Below, piece by piece: positions 12,991 through 24,890 of a DNA stretch of 64,000 nucleotides. The first letter of the stretch is position 1, and each line of letters begins with the position of its first letter. The DNA lies in contig NW_023503409.1 in NCBI RefSeq assembly GCF_014529535.1, forward strand, positions 1,736,390 to 1,800,389, in the 5' to 3' direction. A program made the translations under genes and the position numbers. The notes beneath the pieces were generated by a model, which was not told the origin of the DNA, made no database searches, and saw only the letters and a list, made by a program, of their open reading frames with translations. Source of the stretch: Bradysia coprophila (Eukaryota > Arthropoda > Insecta > Diptera > Sciaridae).

Positions 12991-15074
12991 TTTCTAAAAA
13001 TATGTCCTGATGCGAACTTAATATGAATAACGCAAAATTTGATGATGGCTCTACAAAAGTAGATTTAGATTGTTGCATAACTTTGATATTTTTCATATTT
13101 GTAAACCAACCAAAAGATGAAATAGTCCAAAGTTATTTTGTCCGTGCACCAGTCTTCCCATTTTTAAGCAGAATGTATGTTTAAAGAAACAAAGTACAGG
13201 ATTTTGGACCAAAGACTAACAATTAGTTCATGATGCGTTACCTGTTTCTTAAAACATAAGCACCGGCATTGATTATACTATGCTAGACGATGGTGTGCCG
13301 ATTATGGGCAAAATGCCCTCGACATTAGTTAATGACGCCGTTGATTTATTTTTTTACATTTCCCTATTCAAATAGATTTAAAAAAAACGTTATTAAAACC
13401 AGCACAATCTACAAATTCATTGCACTAAAATTAACGAGGCTATATAATTCATAACAAACTAGTTTTAATGAATGCGAGTTTTCATATAGTACATAAAATA
13501 CATAGACACACATTTTTACAGTATGTCTAATATTGTGCCTACCTAAGATACATGAACTGAACAGAGATTATCCTGTTCACAAGGTATGACATATATCTTG
13601 ATGCTTATAAACGGGTGAAACAGACAGTAACGGAAACCGAATCGTCCTTCCTGTAATGTTCCTCTTATTATTATTATGATGTACGTATACGGTTCTATCG
13701 TTATTACCATTTAATGTTGGAAAACTAAAATTATTTCACGATAGATTCAAAGCCATTCTGAAAATCGTAAACTTCGGTGAGCTTCAGCAAAAAGTCAAGT
13801 AGTAGTTTTGCAAAGTGAAGTCGATCCAATGGAGAAATCAGTGCATTTCCATGGTAACTGCTATTCATTCGATAAAGCGTAGAAATTTCGCAATTCGCAT
13901 GCGTCCACTCTTATACATTCTATTCATCCCGGGAAGCTTTTGTATTAGTGTTGTAGATGTATTTGAAATAGATGATGATACATGCACTTGTTAAGCCATA
14001 AAGTCCCCCAAATCGAAAAAGCTACGGATCAATAATTATAGAAAATTTTCCTCTTTGAGTATGAATGGATGGATGACTGGATCTATCTGTCTATAGAAAT
14101 GAATGAATGATGGTACTCTCATTTTCCATTTCAAACGAAAAATAAAAGCAGAATTAACCCACACACATAACTATACTGGCTTCAATTCAATAAAAAGAGT
14201 ATAAATGGATTTTGTTAAAATAAAAGAGGTTTTTGATTCCAGTTTCCATCGCTAATTAACATCATTAGAGTCCTTAAAATTTCGAAGCACTGAAGCATTA
14301 CATGTTCATTGTGGTTTGAGCATATTGCACAAATGGAATGAAAACATTTTGCTGTTATATTCCATGCAACTCATTCATTCATTATGTTTCAATATTTTCA
14401 GTAATTAAATTGTGATGTAAAATTAGGTGAATAACGGAGCAGATAGAGTAGCGTCATATGGTAAACAAATCCACTGATGCATAGTTCTTAGAATGGATTG
14501 ATAGGGATTACACCTTGAGTTTAATAATTACCTCATCTTATCAATTAAGTTATGTTTAACAACTTGCATACATTGCACCGTACGAGCAGATTTTCGCTTA
14601 GATAATCATTCTTTGTCAGTGTTTATATATGTTGCCACAAAAACTTGAATTTTTGATATATTACAACTGTACGATGATGAAGAGATTGATGATAACCCGT
14701 TGCACCGTTAAAACGTTGAAATATTAACCAACTCGATGAAAGAACAAAGTTCTGGTTTTGGATAAACTTCTACGGCGAAAGTATTTGTCGTCCATGATTA
14801 ATTTTCCAGTGTGCACAGAGAGAATTGCATTGTAAAACAAATGGATAAATAAAGCTTGCCACACAAAATAAATGAATGCATTTATTGCGCGGAAGGTTCT
14901 CCATTTTTAGGTTCGAGTGCATTAATATGAAAATACTATTACAAGTAGATTATTTTTCGCTCATTGTCAGCTTTTCATTATTGTTCACATACAAGCCGAA
15001 ATACGGTTTGTTTAAATAAAATTGGTGTCGGTCTTGTTTTAGATTTTTTGCTTTATTTTTTAATTTGCCTAAGT

Positions 15075-15082
15075 TATATATA
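15075..15082 (+). promoter_or_regulatory. Possible TATA box of the amidase gene
   Basis: TATATATA lies 40 bases before the inferred start codon at 15115. If used, transcription would begin around 15105 and give a very short leader. TATA-like strings are common in this AT-rich DNA, so position is the only support. Confidence 0.25.
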
Positions 15083-15114
15083 GGCAAGAAAGACAGTTTA
15101 TTAGAAAAGTCGTA

Positions 15115-18100
15115 ATGTATCCTCTACTTCGGTTAGTTGTTTATTGGCTAATTTTACCAACTTTCGGAATTTCTCAAGAATCTGATCTAAGACAAATATC
15201 TTTACCGGTAAGCTGCTACAGGTACATATTTGGAAACATATTGTCTGTATAGATGATTACCATATAAAAGTGTAAATTGACGTACAATAGGCGAGCAGTG
15301 CTAGGATTATATTTTGTTTTACCAACAAGAGACTTATCTAAGAAGTTTTTCCACTCTTTTATAGTGACTAGTAAAAGCGTGTTGCAATTCAAACGTTTTT
15401 TTTTGTTCATATATATATCGATAGATATTTTCACAACTGAGTGTCGACATAGCACTTTAGTTTAATACACAACTCGAGAATAAAGTTGAAAAGTTCCGTT
15501 TTCGTGTGAATAATTTTCGGTTTAGGAACAAACTTTATTACCTCAGACAATATCAAACTTTTATTAATGGTTGTGCGAAATTTTTACTGCACCACTGAAC
15601 CACTGATGCATTGTGAATTTTTGCGAGTGATGAATAATTTGAATAAATGGAATGTATTAATTCAAACGTCCAAGTTAAGTGATTCAGTGGACTTTTTAAC
15701 AATTGTCTGTACTTTCTCTTATAACGGTATAACGCCGCGATCTCCGTTTTTGTCGTTATAATTGCGACATCTATTTCAACACAGTTTCAGGAAGACGCTC
15801 GAATCAAGAAAGCAATTCAGATACGACAGTCTCAACGCAGTGAAACATTCAGACAAATAAGACAAAGTTACACTTTGGACGAGGCAGCTAATGAAATACT
15901 TAAACTACCAGCGAAGGATTTGATAGAAAAACTACAATTGCGAAGCTTAAACGCAACACAGGTCCTCCAAGCATACATGGCAAAAGCAATCACCGTCCAA
16001 GATAAATTCAACTGTATAACAGAGTTTGTACCATTCGCTTTGGTTTGTTTCAAAATTAAATCTCTTCACATTCAGTGGAATTAACAAGTAATTTCTAGGA
16101 AAGAGCACAAAACTTGGATAAACTGAATGCTGTCCGTGGACCATTACATGGCATACCTGTTTGTGTGAAGGACGATCACGATGTCATCGTGGACACGACA
16201 ATGGGCTTAGGGAAAAATCTAAATATGCCAGCATCGTCGAACAGTGTTCTCACCCAGACGTTGTTCGACTTAGGTGCTGTCATATTTTGCAAAACCAATA
16301 TTCCGCAAACAGTTTTTCGATATTCAAGCGACAATCCTATCTACGGTGAAACACTCCACTATCGGAACGAAAAACTTGCTCCTGGTGGTTCGAGCAGTGG
16401 TACAGCATCGCTTCTTGCCGGAGGTGGGGCCGTGTTTGCAACTGGCACTGACGTAGCCGGTTCTGTTAGAATTCCTTCACATTTTAGTAAACTTTGTACT
16501 ATAAAACCAACTCAAAAGCGGCTTAGTGACAAAGGCATAAAGCAAACGATTCCAAAACTCATCGGAGGTAACGCTTTTAATTCCATTCAATTACGTTAGA
16601 AATATTTGTTCATACCTAGGACCTGAAAAGTGCTCCGTCCAATATGAAAAATAATGTTCGTACCTCGGACTAAAAGTCTTTTTTAGCGTATTCGATTCCA
16701 GACCTCGCCTTCGGCTCTGTCTGGAAACTTCTCACACGTTAAAAAAGACTTTTAGTCCTAGGTACGAAATGTACTATTTCAACTCCTTTCTGACTCAATT
16801 ATTCTTACCCACAAGTATTACATAAAAATACATTGACTCGAAGTATGTAAGTACTAGATTTAGATTGTTGTCCTAAATGGCATATGTGATGCTTCCAGGA
16901 GCCTTTTGAAGTAGTTGCAAAACTTGTTGCAAAAAATATTTTCCTTTTACGAATTTTGCAACTACTTTGACAACTACTTCAGGTTGCTCCCAGTCGTTTG
17001 AAGTAGTTGCAAAAGTTGTCGCAAAAAACATTTTCCTTTTACGAATTTTGCAACTTCTTTTGCAACTACTTCAGGCGGGTATAAAGCCCTTCTTAGCAAC
17101 AATCTGCAAAATACTTACGATTCTAATGCGGTTCCGATTCCATGGAACGACGAGGTACCGCTAGAAAAATATAATATATAATTAATTTCGAAGCAGATTA
17201 TTTACTTCAATTTCAGTTATTCGAGTCGAAATCACCGTTAAAATTTGGTTATTATACGTCTCTATCATTCTTCCCTGCAATCGGTGACACAATCTCAACT
17301 GTTTTGAATGCTAAAAAAGAATTCGAGAGCTTGGGACATACATTTGTGCCATTTAAAATTGAAAACGACTGGGACATTGTGAAGCTGATGTACAATGTTG
17401 TTGGAGTAGACTATGGTATCGATTCGCATTTGAACCAATTATTCTCTAATGAGCCTCCAGCCAGAGGATTGGAAATGATACGATCTTTATGTGGACAACC
17501 TGACTGGAAAAGGTGGATAGATTATCAACTTAGCAACGCTACAAAATTAGGTAGTCAGGACTACTCAGCAAGAACTGCTCTTTTCTTACAATCCGGAATT
17601 CATCAGAGTCGGGACCGAGATGTTTGGGACTTAATCTACCAGAGAGATCAACTAATCTCAAAATTATTGACTCAAATGCAAGATGATAATTTGGACTTGA
17701 TTTTAGCTCCAGTTTTTCCTTTTGCTGCCTGTCGCATCAATGATACAGAACCACTATTCGGTAAATAATATTTGAAATATTTATAAAGTTATTGCTCAGA
17801 GTCACACACCGCAATCAAAAAGAGCTCAAGTCAAAAAAATACTTCCTCTCTCTGTTGAAGTATTTGAACACATTTACCCCGTTCCAAAAATTTTTTTAAA
17901 TTATATTAGACACGTGAAACCTTTTAAAAATTATATGCTAATTTTCAAGCAAAAATTTCCGCTTTTAATTTAAAGGAGCTACAGAATACACGATGATTTG
18001 GAATTTTGTTGATTTTCCTGCTGGTGTTATTCCTTTCGGCATTGAAACTGGACAAAATATCGACCACTATGACGATGCAGGTGATGCTGTACTAAGATTG

Positions 18101-18296
18101 GCGAAAGAGGTATGTGTGCCTCTACAATAATATTAATAAAGCGAGTCATTGATTAAGAAACATTGACATTTTACAGTCAACAAAAGATTCAATTGGTTCG
18201 CCTATTGGTATCCAGATAATTGGGAAACCGTTCAAGGAGGAGCAAGTGCTACGAGCTTTGAATGAGTTGTTCAACAAAATAGATTCGAAAAAATAA
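15115..18296 (+). CDS. Amidase-signature enzyme, fatty-acid amide hydrolase-like, 7 exons, 563 aa
   Basis: Exons 15115-15207, 15791-16042, 16099-16567, 17075-17154, 17217-17760, 17976-18109 and 18177-18296 join in frame (1692 nt). Residues 1-20 are a hydrophobic signal or anchor. The catalytic core has K139 in GIPVCVKDD, S213 in APGGSSSGTA and nucleophile S237 in GTDVAGSVRIPS, matching the Lys/Ser/Ser triad of amidase-signature serine hydrolases. Stretches such as NIPQTVFRYSSDNPIYG, KALLSNN, GYYTSLSFFPA and FVDFPAGVIPFG follow the vertebrate FAAH-1 type. FAAH hydrolyses fatty-acid amides on membranes; the substrate here is inferred. The length is close to the roughly 580 residues of FAAH. One oddity: the expected segment like GPMARDVESLAL, before KALL, is not found. 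Exons 3 and 4 are both phase 1 and join in frame without it. A donor at 16595 instead of 16568 would add nine residues. An undetected exon or loss of function remains possible. Confidence 0.88.
16657..16768. mobile_element. Foldback MITE inside amidase intron 3
   Basis: The left arm begins TTCGTACCTCGGACTAAAAG and the right arm ends CTTTTAGTCCTAGGTACGAA; they are near-perfect reverse complements for about 32 bases. The apex holds CTCGCCTTCGGCTC at 16704-16717 within a second small hairpin (CCAGAC..GTCTGG). A flanking CATACCTAGGACCTGAAAAG at about 16611 looks like a degenerate extra copy of the same end. Confidence 0.7.
16905..17074. repeat. Two tandem hairpin units forming the end of amidase intron 3
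   Basis: Two related units of about 78 bases lie at 16905-16982 and 16997-17074. Each starts TTTGAAGTAGTTGCAAAA, has CCTTTTACGAATTTTGCAAC inside, and ends GCAACTACTTCAG or GACAACTACTTCAG. Each can fold on itself. The second unit ends exactly at the CAG that serves as splice acceptor for amidase exon 4 at 17075. Confidence 0.8.
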
Positions 18297-18297
18297 A
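18292..18297 (+). terminator. Polyadenylation signal of the amidase gene
   Basis: AATAAA overlaps the TAA stop codon of the last amidase exon. Cleavage just after it would give a very short 3' UTR. No better-placed signal was noticed in the next 200 bases. Confidence 0.45.
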
Positions 18298-19725
18298 TTT
18301 TTATTCAAATTCAATCTGGATTTCATTTGCATTAGAAGATTCATGTGATGAAAAAATATTCGATTGTCCACTAACATTTCAACGATTTTTTCGAAATTTC
18401 TGCTAAAAAATTTCGAGTTTCAAGTGGAGATGAATGGATCACATTGTATGCCGGCGATTCCGAGGTCACTAGCCACGCAAAAACAAGACTTTTGACTTTT
18501 CGTCTGAGATACTTAGAATATATTGAATTTTACTAATGCGCGTGATAGTGCTCCCTTTGCATTATTTCATCGTAGGTGTAGTGTGAGTGAAGCACCTTTT
18601 TTTGGCAACATGTGGAACGATATGGACCAAATAAAACTGTAGAACGTTAACCATGTAAAAAGTTTATTTGAGTTTTGTTGAAATCTAAAATTACTTCACA
18701 TCCGCTTTTGGAATGTAGTTCCAAGTTCGAAATTGACGTAAATAAATCTCGTTAACAACTCGACTTGATTTTGTGAACCTTGTGAACCTATAACATAGCT
18801 TTGTACCGGTTTTGTTCGTATTACATCGCGGTAAGTAAATTTGTATGCTTTAATTTAACGTACAGAAATTCTGATTGAAGTTCCTCTTGACACAGATATT
18901 TTAGTGTAACTTTTCTCTGCTGTAACTTTTCACTGCTCTCTAGAATATGATCGAATATAAAGTTAAAATGAACTTTTTTTTTAATTCTCAATTTTTAATT
19001 AGCTTTTCCACATTGGTTAGTTATGAATTTCCGCAAAAACCGACGTAAATTATTACCGATATTACTATACAGAGGGAAAAGACTTAATTAGAAAAAAGAC
19101 TGAGTTCATCGTTGAAGGAGGGAGAAATCGTGATATACACAAAAAACATACAGCGTGTTCGTTAAAGGATTTTTTTTTCGGATAACATTTTCCATCACAC
19201 CGTTTTTTCTTGCTGAAAAAAATTGTCTTGGATTTTAGCCGAGTCTGCGATGTAAAATTCAGATTCATTAAATATTAACTCGATGTTGCAATTAAAGCGT
19301 CTGGAGAGGACGAAAAATGAAGGATAATGTTGCAAGGACAGTTTGTTTATATGCTCTGCACACTAACAGATTTTTTAATTAAAATTTCAGAAATGTATAA
19401 ATCTGTCTTTGGATCAATGATTAGTCACCAATTAAAGTGAACAAACATTTAGGGACGTCTAGTCACTAAACAAAAAGCATCTTTTTAGGATTAAGACAAC
19501 AAGACGTGAACGCGTGAAAGATATAGAAAGTAAAATTTTATTGTTTTTTTTTTGTATTGATTTTGTATTAGATTTGTTGCCCATGTCTTTCACTTTTTAT
19601 TAAATGTTGTGAAAAATTTTTAGGATGGAAAAGTGAGATTTATTCATCACCTCACATCTCGCGTTGCGATTACTTCTTATATTTTTCATCTGCTTGAAGC
19701 TCACTATTATAACGTCTGCTACAAA

Positions 19726-19958
19726 CAGGGCCTATTTTAGGAAAATAAAATTCCCCAAGTTCTTTAAAATTCCCGAAAAAATCACTGATTTTATTTGTTC
19801 GTCAATCTTAGAAATGATCATTCAAAATTGTTTGACTGGCTTACACATGGTCGAAAACAGCTAAAAAATCTAGAAGATGTTCAGTCTGTGGCCTTAGAGA
19901 TACATAGGTCAAAAAAATTGATGAATTTTAGGGAATTAATTCCCTTAAATAGGCCCTG
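19726..19958. mobile_element. hAT-like MITE, 233 bp
   Basis: The left end CAGGGCCTATTTTAGG and right end CCTTAAATAGGCCCTG form terminal inverted repeats with the CAGGG start common in hAT elements. The flanking eight bases are GCTACAAA (19718-19725) and CCTACAGA (19959-19966), a decayed 8-bp target duplication matching at six positions. No transposase is encoded. Confidence 0.7.
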
Positions 19959-20181
19959 CCTACAGAGCAATAAACGGATGGCTTAATGCTGTATATAAAT
20001 ATGTTGCGTCTTGTTGGTTTTGACCTTATTTTTTACGTTGTGCTAGTAGTCCAGGTGATTGTGTCATAAAAAACGGTTTCGAAAATGTATGGAAAAAGTA
20101 ACGAAATTCTTCCATAACGTTTCGTTTCCAATCGAATGGGCTAAATGAAAATCTCGAATAACGCAAAACAGTGATTGACAC

Positions 20182-20343
20182 TAAATAGCCTCAATACAAA
20201 CAACACACACTCTACGGATAATAGCGGCAGAGTCAAAATGACCCAAAATTATATCGGCTAAATTCGAAGTTTTTGGACAGAATGATGTTGGACGACTTGT
20301 TTATTATCCGTAGAGTGTGTGTTGTTTGTATTGAGGCTATTTA
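20182..20343. mobile_element. MITE with 8-bp target duplication, 162 bp
   Basis: Terminal inverted repeats of about 41 bases start TAAATAGCCTCAATACAAAC and are almost perfect. Flanking ATTGACAC occurs at 20174-20181 and 20344-20351, an exact 8-bp target-site duplication. That length fits hAT or P-type transposases. The interior is too short to code and its near-perfect arms suggest a fairly recent insertion. Confidence 0.85.
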
Positions 20344-21986
20344 ATTGACACAAGCACAAGCATCTGGACTAAAGTATTCCAGGATCTACTTTGACAAAAA
20401 ATTGATGCAGAAATTCTCGCTTGTATTGCACAATTCATTAAAATAAACCTTTTTTGCATGCCATCTAAGTCACACCATAAGTATATGAATATAATCTTCA
20501 AATATTGGAAAAATCGGCAGCAGCAATATTTTCTGGGTATTCCACTATGCCTCTACACTAAGAATACTAATCCAGCCTAATATATATAAAAAGTATGAAA
20601 CTTGGCACATCTTTTCAGCAAACTCCGAAATGTACAACCACATCACGGAACCCATAACTTCTTTGCTATCGGACAAACGAATGAACCACTGACATGGTTA
20701 CATAAATTATTATTATAATCGACGAAATATTGGTATAATAATCAATTATGTACCCATTTAATAGGGTTTCTGTAGGTTTAATAAATGTCATCGTGTAAGA
20801 TTATCCCTTAGGGGTTATCCACAATGATGTCTGAGTCCAGACCGTCTGTGTGTTATAATGGTGAACGAATATAGCATAGTGTATTAACAAAACAGTCTTC
20901 TGTCTGATTTTCAACTTTTATACGAATCTTTTTGTATGAAAAATTGTCGTTTATCAATGGAGGAGCACCTTTCATTTATATTCTCAATGTGTTTCTGAAC
21001 ACAAAGTGGAACTGTGTGTTCCAGTTCCATAGATGATGTAGATATTATTGGAGTAGGTATATATGAGAGGAAAAAAAAGCGACTTCAATAATCTTTCACA
21101 TAACATGGAACCGAAGCATATCATGTATTTTTCTTTTTAGCTAGAGAAACCTTTTCCGTAATGTATGCATATGTATATAAATGTGAAAATTTAGTCGAAT
21201 GTTATACGTAGCAGGTTTTAGCATTTATCTGAATTCAAATATTAGTATAACTTGGTGGTTCGTATGTGAAAATAAAGTACATAAAGTAGAATTGGTTCAC
21301 GGGGTATAGGGAAGCATGTTGTAGTCATTGTTATGGTTTCGGAAACGAGATGAGGTTTGGGAGGTGTGAGTATTGTGCTTATGGATGCTTTGCACTTCCG
21401 TTTTAATATTAATACCCCACCACAACTGAAGAATGGTTTCAACTCATTTTTGCTATGTGAATTGTGGAATATGGAATAAAATGAAATTGAAGAAATTCGT
21501 AGCATAAGCAATGCAATAAACGATTAAGTTGGCAAATAGAGGAAATGTGTAATTGAGACAATGAAATTCTATATTATGAATATATAGAACGGATAGAAGT
21601 CACCCTATACTGGGTTGGCGCCGTAGCTTTATTTTGTAAGTAAAGAGAAAATGAAATTTACGAGGATAATGCAATGCTGTTTGTTTTGTGCTACATTTCT
21701 GAATTAAGTTTCCTGAAATATTGTTTGATGCATAGTGAAAATGGAATTTTTACTCGAGAAATTTGTGTCAGTGAACGTAACACATTGCACTACTACAACT
21801 ATGAATGCTGTATATAGCGGGGGAAGCACCCTAATTACGGGATCTATATAAAAATCACTTGATTGCTCCGGATTACCTATGTTTTTGCACTGTGATTTTC
21901 TTCACGTCATAGAAACGCCAATGTGTCGCAGAAAAATCATTAAATCTGTTACTTCATTTGTCTAAAGTATCTTCCATGGCTTTACA

Positions 21987-22786
21987 CAATAGTATGTTGT
22001 GTTACAAGTATTGTAATGTTGATTTTTTCAGCACTAGACCCAAGTTTTCCTTACGAGCGGAGCGAGTAAGGAAAATTGGGTCGTGTGCTGAAAAAATCTC
22101 ATTACAATACGTGTAACACATCATGCTTTGTGCCAACCGAGAATTGAAATAGACAAATGCACAAAAATTCAGAATTTTCATTGTAAACAATCACTCTTCG
22201 AATTTGATCGATCACGTTGCTTTGCATTTTTTTAAAACGAATGCTGTAATAACTCATACGAATTTCATTTCAACACTGGTTTGAGTGTTGTAATAAGCCA
22301 TGAAAACGGGTGTTGTAATTTTGGACATTTCAATCTAGTTATCGATATTGAAATCCGTCGTATTTCAATTCTCGGTGGCACAAAATCTATTGTGCCACCG
22401 AGAATTGAAATACGACGGATTTCAATATCGATAACTAGATTGAAATGTCCAAAATTACAACACCCGTTTTCATGGCTTATTACAACACTCAAACCAGTGT
22501 TGAAATGAAATTCGTATGAGTTATTACAGCATTCGTTTTAAAAAAATGCAAAGCAACGTGATCGATCAAATTCGAAGAGTGATTGTTTACAATGAAAATT
22601 CTGAATTTTTGTGCATTTGTCTATTTCAATTCTCGGTTGGCACAAAGCATGATGTGTTACACGTATTGTAATGAGATTTTTTCAGCACACGACCCAATTT
22701 TCCTTACTCGCTCCGCTCGTAAGGAAAACTTGGGTCTAGTGCTGAAAAAATCAACATTACAATACTTGTAACACAACATACTATTG
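21987..22786. mobile_element. Near-perfect 800-bp palindrome (foldback element)
   Basis: Two arms of about 400 bases meet at about 22386/22387 with almost no spacer (centre near CAAAATCTATTG). Open frames on opposite strands in the two arms give identical or nearly identical peptides. Each arm holds a nested smaller inverted repeat of about 135 bp (21992-22128 and its mirror), with ends like TGTGTTACA.GTATTGTAAT and TTTTTTCAGCAC. A GC-rich core ACGAGCGGAGCGAGTAAGG lies in each. No clear target duplication was found at the outer edges. Inferred to be a foldback transposon or an inverted duplication of a composite MITE. Confidence 0.85.
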
Positions 22787-23989
22787 CATACTGTGAAAAG
22801 TATAGCAGTCAAACCTCATCACTTAATTTTGTCAATGATGTACATACCACCATAGCGAGTTAATCACTTAAGGCTTACTGTATAATTAAGTCTTAGTTAT
22901 TTTCAGTAACCCGTTTTACCGCATTGAGACAAGATCTTTTAATCCATTAGTTTTAACATATGATTTTATAAAGCCAACTACAGTCATTTTTATAAATGAA
23001 ATAAATGTCGCATAATTGCCAATTTATAAGGAGACTTATTAACTAAAATACTTCTATCATCAACTTGAACTTCAACGACCGTCTGTAACCCCAGAAAATG
23101 ATGAGTTTTCCGTCGTTGTCTTAGAAATTAATACAATTTTCTAAGTCCTCAACCGCACATTATTGTGTTACTGAAACTTAATAGTTTTACTAAATAAACT
23201 GCAATGTTTTTGCATTAATTTATCAGCGATTTATTTAATGTTTGAAAATACTTTTGTTTTCTGAAACTTACTTCTTTATTCATCATGTATTCACTATCGT
23301 CGTTTATGCTTTATGCTAATATGCTTGATCTGCACTTAACTGCACATTGCTCTTATTTATTCAGCATTCCTTTAAAGCTGTATATTACATTACATAAAGT
23401 ATTAAAAGTATGTATATAGCATTAAGAACTGAACTATCCACATTTCGTATCGTTTGAAATCATAACCCCATACAGCGTGCAGCTCCGCAACATTATTTAT
23501 ACGAAGAGTTTAGTAATATCTGAAGTTTCTTGTACAAATATTCCATTTCGACGACACCAATTAATGTTATAAATAGGATAGAAGTTTGCGTTGTGAGTTC
23601 AGCGTCTTCAGGTGAATGTGTACTTGACTTCCTTAATCGCTTATAAGCTGCAAGAGATATGACGATGGGAAACATTATTGTAAAATAATAGTTACAAATA
23701 AGATTTTCAATTAAAATTGCTTTAGACAGAGTGATTGTAGACTAGATGGTGTTGTAAGTAAACTTTATTATTTAATACTATTTTGGCCTCGTGGTTAAAT
23801 CTGAGGTGAATCAGTGTGCTACCAACAAATTATAACATGTTGTAAAGAGTTGATGTACGGTTTTAGGACTTTTCAGAGGCGCTTCAGTACATTATAACGT
23901 GAACGGCGCAACGGAAGTGGTTTCCGCAACGATCGCTCAACATTAGACTAATTGTTCAGCATCAGGTAGATCATAGGTCATAGTTCAAT

Positions 23990-24123
23990 TTTGCTTTACA
24001 TCATGTGTTTGTTGATTTTAAAACAGCATATGACACAGTTTTTCGGAAGAACCTATGGAGTGCGATGGAGGAAATGCGATCAGTTTGCAGAGTTTGCAAA
24101 TTAATGAGTATTTTCGGATATTA
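23990..24123 (+). pseudogene. Reverse-transcriptase relic
   Basis: One forward frame reads HHVFVDFKTAYDTVFRKNLW, then SAMEEM. This matches the motif around the first catalytic Asp of non-LTR reverse transcriptases (VDFK.AYD.V.R..LW). A stop codon follows within about 30 codons and no neighbouring domain is recognisable. It is a small dead fragment. Confidence 0.65.
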
Positions 24124-24231
24124 AAGGTTTACCATCGCACTTCATAGCTTCCTCCAAAAACGATTTTACAACGCGTGATTCAACTTCGCTTCAGATTCAC
24201 GTGCTGTTGAATCTCTACAAGATAAAATGCC

Positions 24232-24272
24232 ACCAAAAGTTGATAGAATTCACCAAAAGTTGATAGAATTCA
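24232..24272. repeat. 20-bp tandem duplication
   Basis: CACCAAAAGTTGATAGAATT occurs twice head to tail. It is short and identical, and looks like local slippage near the reverse-transcriptase relic. Confidence 0.85.
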
Positions 24273-24639
24273 TTCTGTGTTTATACAGGATTTTGTTGAC
24301 GGTATCTCGTTCTAAATTTCGAATTATTGATTGAAGATTCCCGTGTAGATTCAAGTCGTTGCGTTCTTAACCAGAACGTTTTTGCAAAGTGGATCACAAT
24401 TGTTTCCCAATACTCATGGATTAACATATTAGAAACCCACCACCAACTAATGAGATGGCAAAAGCAAGGGTGCCAGAGCACCGCATGACTTTTAAGTCGA
24501 TCGATAAACATTCAATATTCCTTTATTTTACCTGGAAAACATACTAATTGCAGGGGTGGTGTTATCTAACATGCAGAAAAAATCAAGTTTAAACGAATAT
24601 ACACCAAAACAAACAAACAGAGCATAATTACTCTTCCCT

Positions 24640-24890
24640 TTCCCATGAATCGCGTGTAGCGAGAGTGGATATAAAATGCGGTTTCCACCTCCGGAAACAA
24701 TGGCGGTCAGAGGTTAGCGTGGTCTAACCATCTTCAGTCGGTTCCACTTAGAAAGTAGGTCTTCTACGATCATCGAGATTAAATCAGCCTCTTGATCAGC
24801 CTCTGCAGTCGAAAACCAACCTTTTGGGAGTCTAGAGCTTGGATTTTCCACCGTAAGCGACAATTTACTACAGGAATAAGGGACGAGCTC
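24640..24890. other. GC-richer island of unknown origin
   Basis: Base composition here is clearly less AT-rich than its surroundings. On the minus strand a frame of about 45 codons ending near 24720 includes RLPKGWFSTAEADQEADLIS followed by MIVEDLLSKWNRLK, a plausible protein-like sequence with acidic and helical character. No start, splice signals or family could be assigned. It may be the end of a decayed transposon ORF or an exon. Confidence 0.3.

Larger units (their letters stand above)
4463..15074. other. Gene-poor AT-rich stretch between LRR and amidase genes
   Basis: About 10.6 kb with no supported gene. Open frames here are short or rich in AT-type codons (the longest, 10362-10808 plus strand, is discussed among the rejected items). 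The stretch contains inverted-repeat elements at 5192-5735, 7633-7765 and 9593-9912, a possible retroelement 3' end at 12750-12990, and homopolymer runs such as 6656-6679. The promoters of the divergently arranged LRR (minus) and amidase (plus) genes must lie at its two ends. Confidence 0.6.

Noticed and set aside
16611..16645. Short frame reading LGPEKCSVQYE, which could pass for the missing amidase segment
   Set aside because: Only the GP matches well, a stop follows at once, and the DNA (CATACCTAGGACCTGAAAAG) is better explained as a degenerate copy of the adjacent foldback element's end.
22002..22771. Pairs of identical peptides predicted on opposite strands
   Set aside because: They are mirror images caused by the palindrome arms, with no domain or splice context.
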